Source: Candidatus Nanopelagicaceae bacterium (lineage in GTDB: Bacteria > Actinomycetota > Actinomycetes > Nanopelagicales > Nanopelagicaceae). From it: DNA of 6,516 bases. Numbering within the stretch: position 1 is the stretch's first letter; every line of letters begins with the position of its first letter. The stretch covers positions 1-6,516 of the forward strand of contig CANJXW010000031.1 of the NCBI GenBank assembly GCA_947478965.1, written 5' to 3'. The translations under genes were made by a program, and so were the position numbers. A model generated the notes under the pieces. That model had not been told where the DNA came from, made no database searches, and saw nothing but the letters and a program-made list of their open reading frames with translations. Below are positions 1-5,955 of the stretch, one piece after another.

Positions 1-2
1 AT

Positions 3-1763
3 TACCTTGATATGTGCGATATTGAATTTACCGTTGAAAAGGGAAAGCTCTGGATCTTGCAGACTCGAGTAGGCAAGCGCACGCCAGAAGCTGCCTTTCG
101 CATCGCAACCCAACTCGTTGCTGAAGGAAAGATCTCCATGGATCAAGCCTTGACTCGAGTCACAGGCGAACAACTTGGAAATCTTATGTTTCCGCAATTT
201 GATAAATCTTCAACGATCATCGAGCTCACCCGTGGAATAGCAGCATCACCAGGCGCCGCTGTTGGCGAAGTTGTCTTTGACCCACGAGAAGCAGCAGACC
301 ACGCTTTAGCTGGAAAGAAAGTCATCCTTGTTCGGCGTGAGACAAACCCTGATGATTTAGCGGGCATGGTCGCAGCCCAGGGAATTCTCACCAGCCGCGG
401 GGGAAAGACTTCACACGCAGCAGTTGTTGCACGTGGAATGGGACGTCCTGCAGTGTGCGGAACAGATTCCATTGAAGTCAATGTTGATGAGCGTTATTTC
501 ACCTGTGGCGATATTACGGTGCGCGAAGGTGATCTGATTTCGATCGATGGAACCACAGGAGCGATCTATCTTGGAGCAGTTCCTGTTGTCGCAAGTGTTG
601 TAACTCAATATGTACAAGGAAAAGTAGATCCACAAAGCGCTGGCGCATCTCCTCTGATTAAAAGTATTGATCAAATTTTGCGTCATGCAGATGAGATTAG
701 AAAAATGAAAGTACGCGCCAATGCAGACACACCGGAAGATGCAGCCATAGCACGCAGTATGGGTGCGCAAGGTATTGGTCTTACTCGCACAGAGCATATG
801 TTCCTTGGAGATCGCCGTGTCCTTGTTGAAACATTGGTTCTTGCCATTACTCAGCAAGAGCGCGAAGACGTATTAAAGGAGATGGAGACTCTTCAATACG
901 ATGATTTCCTTGGAATTTATCGTGCGATGGATGGTCTGCCCGTGACCGTCCGATTGCTCGATCCACCTCTGCACGAATTTCTTACAAGCCAATCGGATCT
1001 TGCGGTGGAGATTGCGCTCTTAACCGAACGCGGGGAGAAGATTCCAGAGCGAACTCTCGCACTCAGTAAAGCGGTAAATCGCCTTCACGAATCAAATCCC
1101 ATGATGGGCCTTCGTGGCGTTCGCCTTGGCGTGATGATTCCTGAACTCTTTACGATGCAGGTCCGCGCACTTACGCGTGCAGCGATTGCTGCGCAGAGAG
1201 AAGGCGTCAAAGTTATTCCCGAGGTGATGATTCCTCTCGTTGCAAGCCAACGCGAACTTCTCTATTTCCGTTCATCACTTGAGGCAGAGATTGCGAGAGT
1301 TCTAGAAACAGAAGGTGCTGATATCTCTATGAGTATCGGGAGCATGATCGAAACTCCACGCGCGGCAATCACCGCTGCAAAGCTCGCTGACTACACAGAT
1401 TTCTTCTCTTTCGGCACAAATGATCTGACGCAACTTACATGGGCATTTAGTCGCGACGATGTTGAATCATCGTTCTTGCCCCGGTATTTGGATTTAGAGC
1501 TCTTGCCCTTTAGCCCCTTTGAATCACTCGATCAAGATGGCGTTGGGCTCTTAGTAAAGATCGCCTGTGATGAAGTCCGTTCTGTACAGCCACTGATGAA
1601 GCTTGGCGTCTGCGGTGAACATGGCGGGGATCCTCGCAGTATCGCTTTCTTCCATGAAATTGGCATTGATTATGTCTCGTGTTCTCCTTTTCGAGTCCCA
1701 GTCGCTCGCCTTGAAGCGGGCCGCGCTGCGGTAAAAGTGGAATCGAGCACAAGTACCGTATAG
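3..1763 (+). CDS. ppdK: Pyruvate, phosphate dikinase, C-terminal part (5' truncated by window edge)
   Basis: This cytosolic enzyme interconverts pyruvate + ATP + Pi and phosphoenolpyruvate + AMP + PPi. The reading frame is open from the first bases, so the true start and roughly 320 N-terminal residues (the nucleotide-binding domain) lie upstream. Numbering from the first in-window Met (nt 12), the swivel domain carries the phosphorylated His135 in GGKTSHAAVVARG (His codon 414-416). The TIM-barrel PEP/pyruvate domain follows, with Arg259 (TRTEHMF), Arg314 (VRLLDPPLHEF), Glu447 (IETPRA), Asn470 (FGTNDLTQ) and the acid/base Cys534 (CGEHGGDP). From memory these match His455, Arg561, Arg617, Glu745, Asn768 and Cys831 of the Clostridium symbiosum enzyme, with nearly the same spacing. 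The exception is about 18 extra residues between His135 and Arg259. All key residues are intact, so the enzyme should be active. It ends in TAG, 38 nt before dinG. Confidence 0.97.
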   Translation, partial: YLDMCDIEFTVEKGKLWILQTRVGKRTPEAAFRIATQLVAEGKISMDQALTRVTGEQLGNLMFPQFDKSSTIIELTRGIAASPGAAVGEVVFDPREAADHALAGKKVILVRRETNPDDLAGMVAAQGILTSRGGKTSHAAVVARGMGRPAVCGTDSIEVNVDERYFTCGDITVREGDLISIDGTTGAIYLGAVPVVASVVTQYVQGKVDPQSAGASPLIKSIDQILRHADEIRKMKVRANADTPEDAAIARSMGAQGIGLTRTEHMFLGDRRVLVETLVLAITQQEREDVLKEMETLQYDDFLGIYRAMDGLPVTVRLLDPPLHEFLTSQSDLAVEIALLTERGEKIPERTLALSKAVNRLHESNPMMGLRGVRLGVMIPELFTMQVRALTRAAIAAQREGVKVIPEVMIPLVASQRELLYFRSSLEAEIARVLETEGADISMSIGSMIETPRAAITAAKLADYTDFFSFGTNDLTQLTWAFSRDDVESSFLPRYLDLELLPFSPFESLDQDGVGLLVKIACDEVRSVQPLMKLGVCGEHGGDPRSIAFFHEIGIDYVSCSPFRVPVARLEAGRAAVKVESSTSTV

Positions 1764-1789
1764 AGACCGTCCGCATTGGCCGCACCAGT

Positions 1790-1801
1790 TACTCTGCACC
1801 A
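1790..1801 (+). promoter_or_regulatory. Candidate leaderless -10 element for dinG
   Basis: The hexamer TACTCT (1790-1795) fits the actinobacterial -10 pattern TANNNT and lies 6 nt before the dinG ATG, the spacing expected when transcription starts at the start codon. No Shine-Dalgarno sequence is visible in the 38-nt gap, and no recognisable -35 box. No SOS-type GAAC-N4-GTTC box is present in the gap either, so LexA control of dinG is not supported here. This is inferred from pattern alone; transcription from ppdK could also read through. Confidence 0.35.
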
Positions 1802-3799
1802 ATGAGCGATCTATCGGCGAAGGTGCGACAAGCCCTTGAAGCCGCTGTCGCTGCAATCGGTGGAGCGCCCCGCGAAGGTCAGATCGAGATGGCAGAAGCA
1901 GTTGCCAATGCTCTGACAGATCGCCATCACCTGATGGTCCAAGCCGGAACAGGCACTGGAAAGTCCCTCGCATATCTTGTGCCAGCTCTTGTTCATGGAC
2001 GAAAGGTTCTCGTCGCAACGGCAACTCTTGCCCTGCAGCGCCAACTTGTAGAGCGCGATCTTCCAGCCGTTGTACCTGCACTTGAAAAAGTTTTAGGGCG
2101 AGAAATCACCTATGGAATCTATAAGGGCGTCGGCAATTACATCTGCCTACAGAAGATGAATTCTGAGGAATCAGATCCAGATGGGGAAGTTCTTTTGGAA
2201 GTTTCCTACCTTGGTAAAGATGCAAAGCGCCTCCATGCATGGGCAAAGACGCCAGGTGTTTCAGGTGATCGCGATGATGCACCTGAAGTAGATCGCCGCG
2301 TCTGGGCTGCAAATTCACTCTCAGGCCGCGAATGCGTTGGCGCAGATGTATGCGCATATGGAAGCCAATGTTTTGCAGCGAAAGCAAAGGCAAAGGCGCA
2401 GAGCGCAGATGTTGTGGTTACAAACCACACCCTCCTTGCCATCGAAATTGTAGATTCTCATCCGATCTTGCCCGAGCGAGATGCGGTGATTCTCGATGAG
2501 GCTCACGAATTTATGGATCGCACAACCCAAGCCGTTACTGAAGAACTTACCTCTGCTCGAGTTATTCGCGCAGCTGCAATGGCGCGCAAACATATGCCAG
2601 GAAAACTTGCAGATGCGCTGACAAAAGCTGCTGATAATTTTCATGATGCCATGGCAGATTACGGTGACCAGATCCGCGGTGATCTATCGAGCCAAGGAAG
2701 ACTCCTTGAAATTCCAAGTTCACTTGAAGCCCCGATCCGTAAAGTTAAAGATGCAGCGCAAGCGCTGGTATCAATCATCGGCGCTGATGATGAGATCATC
2801 GATTCAGATGCGATTGCAGAACGTGCGCGCGTTAAGGGTGCAGTCAGCGAGATCAATACAACTGCAGGAAAGTTATTAAAGATGGGCGATAGCCATGTTC
2901 TTTGGTACGAGCCAACATTTTCAACTCTTCACTTGGCGCCGCTTTCTGTCTCTAGCGTTTTACGTGCAAATCTCCTGACAAAAACCCCGGTAATTGCAAC
3001 ATCTGCGACCCTTACTGTTGGCAAGGGATTTGATGCAATGGCAAAGAGCATCGGCTTTGTTGTCGGCGATGAGACAGACTCTGAAATTGAACCAGGAGAT
3101 ATTGATCCTGCAAATGTTTCAATGCTCGATGTTGGATCTCCCTTTGATTTTGCAAACCAAGGCGTTCTCTATATGCCAAAGCATCTGCCAGAACCAGGAA
3201 GAGATGGTCCAAGCCAAGAAGTATTAACAGAACTTGGCGAACTCATCGATGCCGCTGGCGGTCGCACTCTGGCGCTCTTTAGTTCATGGCGTGGAGTCGA
3301 AGCAGCTGATGCCCACCTTCGCGATGTTCTTAAAGAACTTCCGATTACGATCATTACTCAAAAGCGCGGAGATGCAGTCGGTCCTCTCGTTGAACGCTTT
3401 GCCAAAGATGAGACATCAATCTTGCTTGGCACGATGTCGCTCTGGCAAGGCGTAGATGTTCCTGGAAGTTCTTGTATTTTGGTTGCGATAGATCGAATTC
3501 CATTCCCGCGTCCCGATGAACCGGTGATGGCAGCTCGTGCATCTCTTGCAGATTCTGCCGGTGGCAGTGGCTTTATGCAGGTATCGCTCCCACGAGCAGC
3601 GCTCCTGCTTGCTCAAGGAACAGGACGCCTTATCCGTAGCGTTGATGATCGAGGAGTCGTTGCAATCCTTGACTCGCGCATTGTGACAAAGCGATATGGA
3701 AGCGTTCTCTTGAATTCAATGCCGCCGCTGTGGCGAACATCAGATGGCGCCGTTGTTCGTGACTCATTGCGCAGATTAAACAAAGGCATGGAAGACTAA
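1802..3799 (+). CDS. dinG: DinG-family ATP-dependent DNA helicase with Fe-S cluster (XPD-like, superfamily 2)
   Basis: This is a 665-aa cytosolic helicase. Family members unwind DNA 5' to 3' and act on D-loops, R-loops, forks and G-quadruplexes during repair and replication. All superfamily 2 motifs are visible: Q-motif-like PREGQ (23-27), Walker A AGTGTGKS (48-55, Lys54), DEAH (232-235), ATSATLT (399-405), the SSWRG region (from 494), GTMSLWQGVDVPG (543-555) and QGTGRLIR (605-612). Between Walker A and DEAH lie Cys115, Cys178, Cys184 and Cys190, the four-cysteine set expected to hold a [4Fe-4S] cluster. There is no N-terminal exonuclease domain, unlike the Bacillus form. The length is close to that remembered for the mycobacterial DinG (Rv1329c). 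The start at 1802 gives a natural N-terminus just before the Q-motif, but it lacks a ribosome-binding site. tetR follows after 4 nt, suggesting one transcript. Confidence 0.95.
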   Translation: MSDLSAKVRQALEAAVAAIGGAPREGQIEMAEAVANALTDRHHLMVQAGTGTGKSLAYLVPALVHGRKVLVATATLALQRQLVERDLPAVVPALEKVLGREITYGIYKGVGNYICLQKMNSEESDPDGEVLLEVSYLGKDAKRLHAWAKTPGVSGDRDDAPEVDRRVWAANSLSGRECVGADVCAYGSQCFAAKAKAKAQSADVVVTNHTLLAIEIVDSHPILPERDAVILDEAHEFMDRTTQAVTEELTSARVIRAAAMARKHMPGKLADALTKAADNFHDAMADYGDQIRGDLSSQGRLLEIPSSLEAPIRKVKDAAQALVSIIGADDEIIDSDAIAERARVKGAVSEINTTAGKLLKMGDSHVLWYEPTFSTLHLAPLSVSSVLRANLLTKTPVIATSATLTVGKGFDAMAKSIGFVVGDETDSEIEPGDIDPANVSMLDVGSPFDFANQGVLYMPKHLPEPGRDGPSQEVLTELGELIDAAGGRTLALFSSWRGVEAADAHLRDVLKELPITIITQKRGDAVGPLVERFAKDETSILLGTMSLWQGVDVPGSSCILVAIDRIPFPRPDEPVMAARASLADSAGGSGFMQVSLPRAALLLAQGTGRLIRSVDDRGVVAILDSRIVTKRYGSVLLNSMPPLWRTSDGAVVRDSLRRLNKGMED

Positions 3800-3803
3800 G
3801 AAG

Positions 3804-4385
3804 ATGCCTCGCATCAAGACGGATTCACTCGAAACCCACCGTGACTGGCGTCGTAGCCAACTCATCGAGGCTGCCGCGACAATCGCTCTCGAATCAGGTG
3901 GCGAAGCAATTACCGTTGCATCTGTTGCAGCAAAGGCTGGACTCTCTCGTACCTCTGTCTATGAATACTTTGCATCAAGCGCAGATCTTGTTGCCGACCT
4001 TGTTATTGATGAGCTTGAGGGCTTTACCGATGTTTTGAGCCGCGCAATAGCAGGCAGCGAGCAACCCCTTGAAGCGCTAGAACAATGGATCGCTTCATCA
4101 CTTCTCTATATTGCCGATGGTCGACATTTACTTGCCAAGGCTCTCAACGCCACGGCTCTTCCACGTGAGCGCACCGCTGCAATTGGTGCGGCGCATAGAA
4201 AACTTCTCGCACCTTTGCATTCAAATTTAGAAGCACTTGGCATAGCAGATATCGCACAAGGCTTGAGTTTCATTCAGGCTCTTACAGATGCGGCATCAAA
4301 ACGAATTGAAGCAGGCTGCGATGCGAAAGCGGAGATCGTAAAGACCACCGCCTTCGCCGTTGCAGGCATCAAAGCCTTGATGTAG
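3804..4385 (+). CDS. TetR/AcrR-family transcriptional regulator
   Basis: This 193-aa cytosolic protein has the TetR layout: an N-terminal three-helix DNA-binding domain at about residues 15-65 and an all-helical ligand/dimer domain after it. The helix-turn-helix spans about residues 38-56 (TVASVAAKAGLSRTSVYEYF), with the typical Gly46-Leu-Ser turn and the Tyr-x-Tyr-Phe end of the recognition helix. A GGAAG at 3790-3794, inside the end of dinG, lies 9 nt before the ATG and could serve as its ribosome-binding site. The 4-nt gap to dinG suggests co-transcription and perhaps translational coupling. The C-terminal domain is rich in Ala and Leu and gives no ligand clue, so its target genes and inducer are unknown. 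No palindrome that could be an autoregulatory operator is evident in the gap. The TAG stop lies only 2 nt from the stop of the convergent minus-strand gene. Confidence 0.93.
   Translation: MPRIKTDSLETHRDWRRSQLIEAAATIALESGGEAITVASVAAKAGLSRTSVYEYFASSADLVADLVIDELEGFTDVLSRAIAGSEQPLEALEQWIASSLLYIADGRHLLAKALNATALPRERTAAIGAAHRKLLAPLHSNLEALGIADIAQGLSFIQALTDAASKRIEAGCDAKAEIVKTTAFAVAGIKALM
4323..4357. other. Inverted repeat inside the 3' end of tetR (possible stem-loop)
   Basis: GCGAAAGCGG (4323-4332) and CCGCCTTCGC (4348-4357) can pair as a 10-bp GC-rich stem with one internal A-C mismatch and a 15-nt loop. It sits 26 nt before the tetR stop codon, at the convergent junction where there is no intergenic room for a terminator. 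No U-tract follows on either strand, so it is not a classic intrinsic terminator. It may be chance or a weak bidirectional termination or mRNA 3'-end structure. Confidence 0.3.
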
Positions 4386-4387
4386 TT

Positions 4388-5356
4388 CTACTTAATCTTG
4401 ATAGAAACTCTTTGCGATAGAGCGCCCCACATACCTGCCCGAGCTGGCGCAGTGGCTTGAAGAATACAAACTCCCTTTTTCTTGGCAAGAAGTAAATTTC
4501 CTTCGATCACACAAATATTTTTCGATGAAGCTACATATTTGACGGTTGTTCCAAAGTTTGATTCGGCAACAATCGCTCGCGCGGCACCAACGTTAAGAGA
4601 TATTGGGAATTTCTTCACTCCGATGCTTTGAACACCCGCAACAAGCTTGAGGGGATAGTTGGCCGTATAGGCCGCGTATGAACTATTACCTGCTGAGATC
4701 ACTTGAATATTGCAGAACCCTGCACCTTTGAGCGCGGTGACAGAGCCGTTGAGAACTGTGCAGTCAGGTGTTGATGAAGCAAAGGTCAGCGCGACGCCAG
4801 ATTTTGCAGACGCAGCAATTTTACCGATGGCTCGATATCCAAGTTCGCTCGCTGTTCGAGTCGAAAGTGTGAGGCTATTGAGAGTGGTAGTGATTTCATC
4901 CCCGGGAAGAGCAGCAACGGCTGTACCTGCCTTAAAGGTCAATGGAATAAATTGATCTTCCGCTGTGTCAGATAAAGCGGTGTGGTCATTGCTGATCCAA
5001 ATTCCGCACGATGTCACATAACAATCTACGGGACCGCTCTTTGAACTATATGCAGCAACGGGTTTAAAGATGATATCGGCGCTGGGAGCAAAAGATGCGC
5101 CTTGCGATGTTGAAATCCATAACGGTTGCGCTGTACTGCAATCTGTAGGTCGCGCTCCAGCAACGGGAGCATTACATTCTTGAATATAAAGACCGTTCTT
5201 TGTTGGAGCTCCAGTGAGCTGAATATGAATCACAGCTGATGTTGGATCCAGATTAGTCAGTGGTCCGGCAATTACTGACGTCTTTGCTTCTGCGGCGACC
5301 GGTGCGAGCAGGAGGGCAACCATGAGCAATGGAACGATCTTCTTTACGAGCTTCAT
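4388..5356 (-). CDS. Secreted protein: neocarzinostatin-like domain plus two Ig-like repeats; putative heme-locus extracellular protein
   Basis: This 322-aa exported protein starts with a clear Sec signal peptide: Lys2/Lys5/Lys6, a hydrophobic run at 7-20, and cleavage likely after Ala24 (AEA|K). Residues about 25-145 form a domain with cysteine pairs Cys61/Cys73 and Cys112/Cys117. The VDCYVTSC...ISNDH...IPLTF pattern resembles the neocarzinostatin apoprotein fold (VDCTTAAC type), and the same domain occurs in the 160-aa neighbour. Residues about 157-240 and 241-322 are two units of a bacterial Ig-like repeat, each with a Cys pair (199/215 and 282/297) around a short Gly-containing turn. There is no C-terminal membrane helix or sortase motif, so it should be released or loosely wall-attached. 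It is the second gene of a minus-strand pair, 37 nt after the first and preceded by a good ribosome-binding site. A role in heme capture is inferred from the divergent hmuT-like gene; no heme-binding motif is proven. Confidence 0.87.
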   Translation of the reverse strand: MKLVKKIVPLLMVALLLAPVAAEAKTSVIAGPLTNLDPTSAVIHIQLTGAPTKNGLYIQECNAPVAGARPTDCSTAQPLWISTSQGASFAPSADIIFKPVAAYSSKSGPVDCYVTSCGIWISNDHTALSDTAEDQFIPLTFKAGTAVAALPGDEITTTLNSLTLSTRTASELGYRAIGKIAASAKSGVALTFASSTPDCTVLNGSVTALKGAGFCNIQVISAGNSSYAAYTANYPLKLVAGVQSIGVKKFPISLNVGAARAIVAESNFGTTVKYVASSKNICVIEGNLLLAKKKGVCILQATAPARAGMWGALSQRVSIKIK

Positions 5357-5360
5357 ATTT

Positions 5361-5367
5361 TCTCCTT
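5361..5367 (-). promoter_or_regulatory. Strong Shine-Dalgarno site of the 322-aa secreted protein gene
   Basis: Read on the minus strand this is AAGGAGA, with the AGGAG core ending 5 nt before the ATG at 5356. It fixes that start. It is the only near-consensus ribosome-binding site in the window, and fits an internal gene of an operon whose first gene appears to be leaderless. Confidence 0.8.
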
Positions 5368-5393
5368 GATGTGGTTTAAGCGTTAATTTCTAT

Positions 5394-5876
5394 CTATTTC
5401 TTAAAAGTCACGGGGATGAAGATGTCAAAACTTCGATCATTAGAATTGAGATGATCAGCGCGGACAGTGATTGCGCATGCGACTTTGCTGCAATCAATCT
5501 TGCCAATCTTTTTACTCAGAACTATTGAGTACGTAAAGCGACCGCCAGGTAAGTACGGTTGCGCAAGGCCAACTCCGTACGGTGGTGGGTTAGATGAAAT
5601 CCAGTGTGAAGCTCCACTCACGCCTTGCTTGTTGATCCCACCACCACAAGGTGTTGGGACCTTGCCTTTCTGTGGAATCACGCATAAGCCAAGATAGATA
5701 CCAACGGTTTCATCAAAATTCTTGCCGGTAACCGTGACCTTAGATCCACTAGAAATTTTCGTTGATGAGGCAGTTATATATTCACCGTGCTGCCCGGCGA
5801 CCTTTACTGCAGCGTGAGCAGGGGAAGATCCCAGGAGCGCTAGCGCGCTTGCTGCAATAACTATCGCCTTCTTCAT
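5394..5876 (-). CDS. Small secreted protein with neocarzinostatin-like domain; putative heme-locus extracellular protein
   Basis: This 160-aa protein has a signal peptide (MKKAIVIAASALALLGSSPAHA; cleavage likely after Ala22) followed by a single domain. Cys65/Cys77 and Cys129/Cys134 match in order and near spacing the two disulfides I recall for neocarzinostatin (Cys37-Cys47 and Cys88-Cys93). The IDCSKVAC segment and the closing IPVTF strand resemble VDCTTAAC and the final strand of that fold. A proline-rich loop (NPPPYG, 96-101) and the conserved Asp141-His142 are notable; the Asp-His pair recurs at the same distance (8 residues) after the last domain cysteine in the 322-aa neighbour. The frame is open further upstream to 6191, but that extension would overlap the divergent lipoprotein gene and lose the signal peptide, so the start at 5876 is chosen. 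A GTG three codons earlier (5885) is possible. It is the first gene of a two-gene operon. Heme-related function is inferred from context. Confidence 0.86.
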   Translation of the reverse strand: MKKAIVIAASALALLGSSPAHAAVKVAGQHGEYITASSTKISSGSKVTVTGKNFDETVGIYLGLCVIPQKGKVPTPCGGGINKQGVSGASHWISSNPPPYGVGLAQPYLPGGRFTYSIVLSKKIGKIDCSKVACAITVRADHLNSNDRSFDIFIPVTFKK

Positions 5877-5889
5877 AGATGACACTCTA
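5877..5889 (-). promoter_or_regulatory. Candidate leaderless -10 element for the minus-strand secreted-protein operon
   Basis: On the minus strand TAGAGT (5889-5884) fits TANNNT and is followed by 7 nt and then the ATG at 5876. No Shine-Dalgarno sequence precedes this ATG, so a leaderless transcript is the natural reading. No TTGACA-like -35 element is found at 17-18 nt spacing, which may mean the promoter needs an activator or is weak. Confidence 0.4.
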
Positions 5890-5912
5890 GGCAACAGCCG
5901 AAGCAGGTTTAT

Positions 5913-5937
5913 CCGACAGAACACGCATGTATGTCGG
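5913..5937. promoter_or_regulatory. Dyad CCGACA-N13-TGTCGG in the divergent spacer (candidate operator)
   Basis: A perfect 6-bp inverted repeat (5913-5918 and 5932-5937) with a 13-nt centre lies between the divergent start codons. Its midpoint (5925) is 49 nt from the minus-strand ATG and 31 nt from the plus-strand ATG, so a protein bound here could control both directions. It does not match the DtxR/IdeR iron box as I know it, nor an SOS box. The regulator is unknown. A 6-bp dyad can occur by chance. Confidence 0.35.
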
Positions 5938-5955
5938 TGAGAACTTTGAGAGACT

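Noticed and set aside
411..857. 148-codon open frame on the minus strand
   Set aside because: It lies wholly within ppdK, including the phosphohistidine region; the translation has no recognisable domain and is rich in Cys and Asn as expected of a shadow frame.
1551..2081. 176-codon minus-strand frame spanning the ppdK-dinG junction
   Set aside because: It is antisense to conserved motifs of both genes, with no signal, domain or ribosome-binding site.
5376..5386. TTAA-GCG-TTAA palindrome between the two secreted-protein genes
   Set aside because: Four-base AT arms are expected by chance; it has no U-tract and does not resemble a terminator or known operator.
5919..5930. GAACACGCATGT as an SOS (LexA) box
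   Set aside because: Only the left GAAC half-site fits; the right half should be GTTC and is ATGT.
5877..5955. Iron box (DtxR/IdeR, TTAGGT-type) in the divergent spacer
   Set aside because: No stretch approaches the 19-bp palindrome by eye; the only clear dyad has CCGACA/TGTCGG arms.
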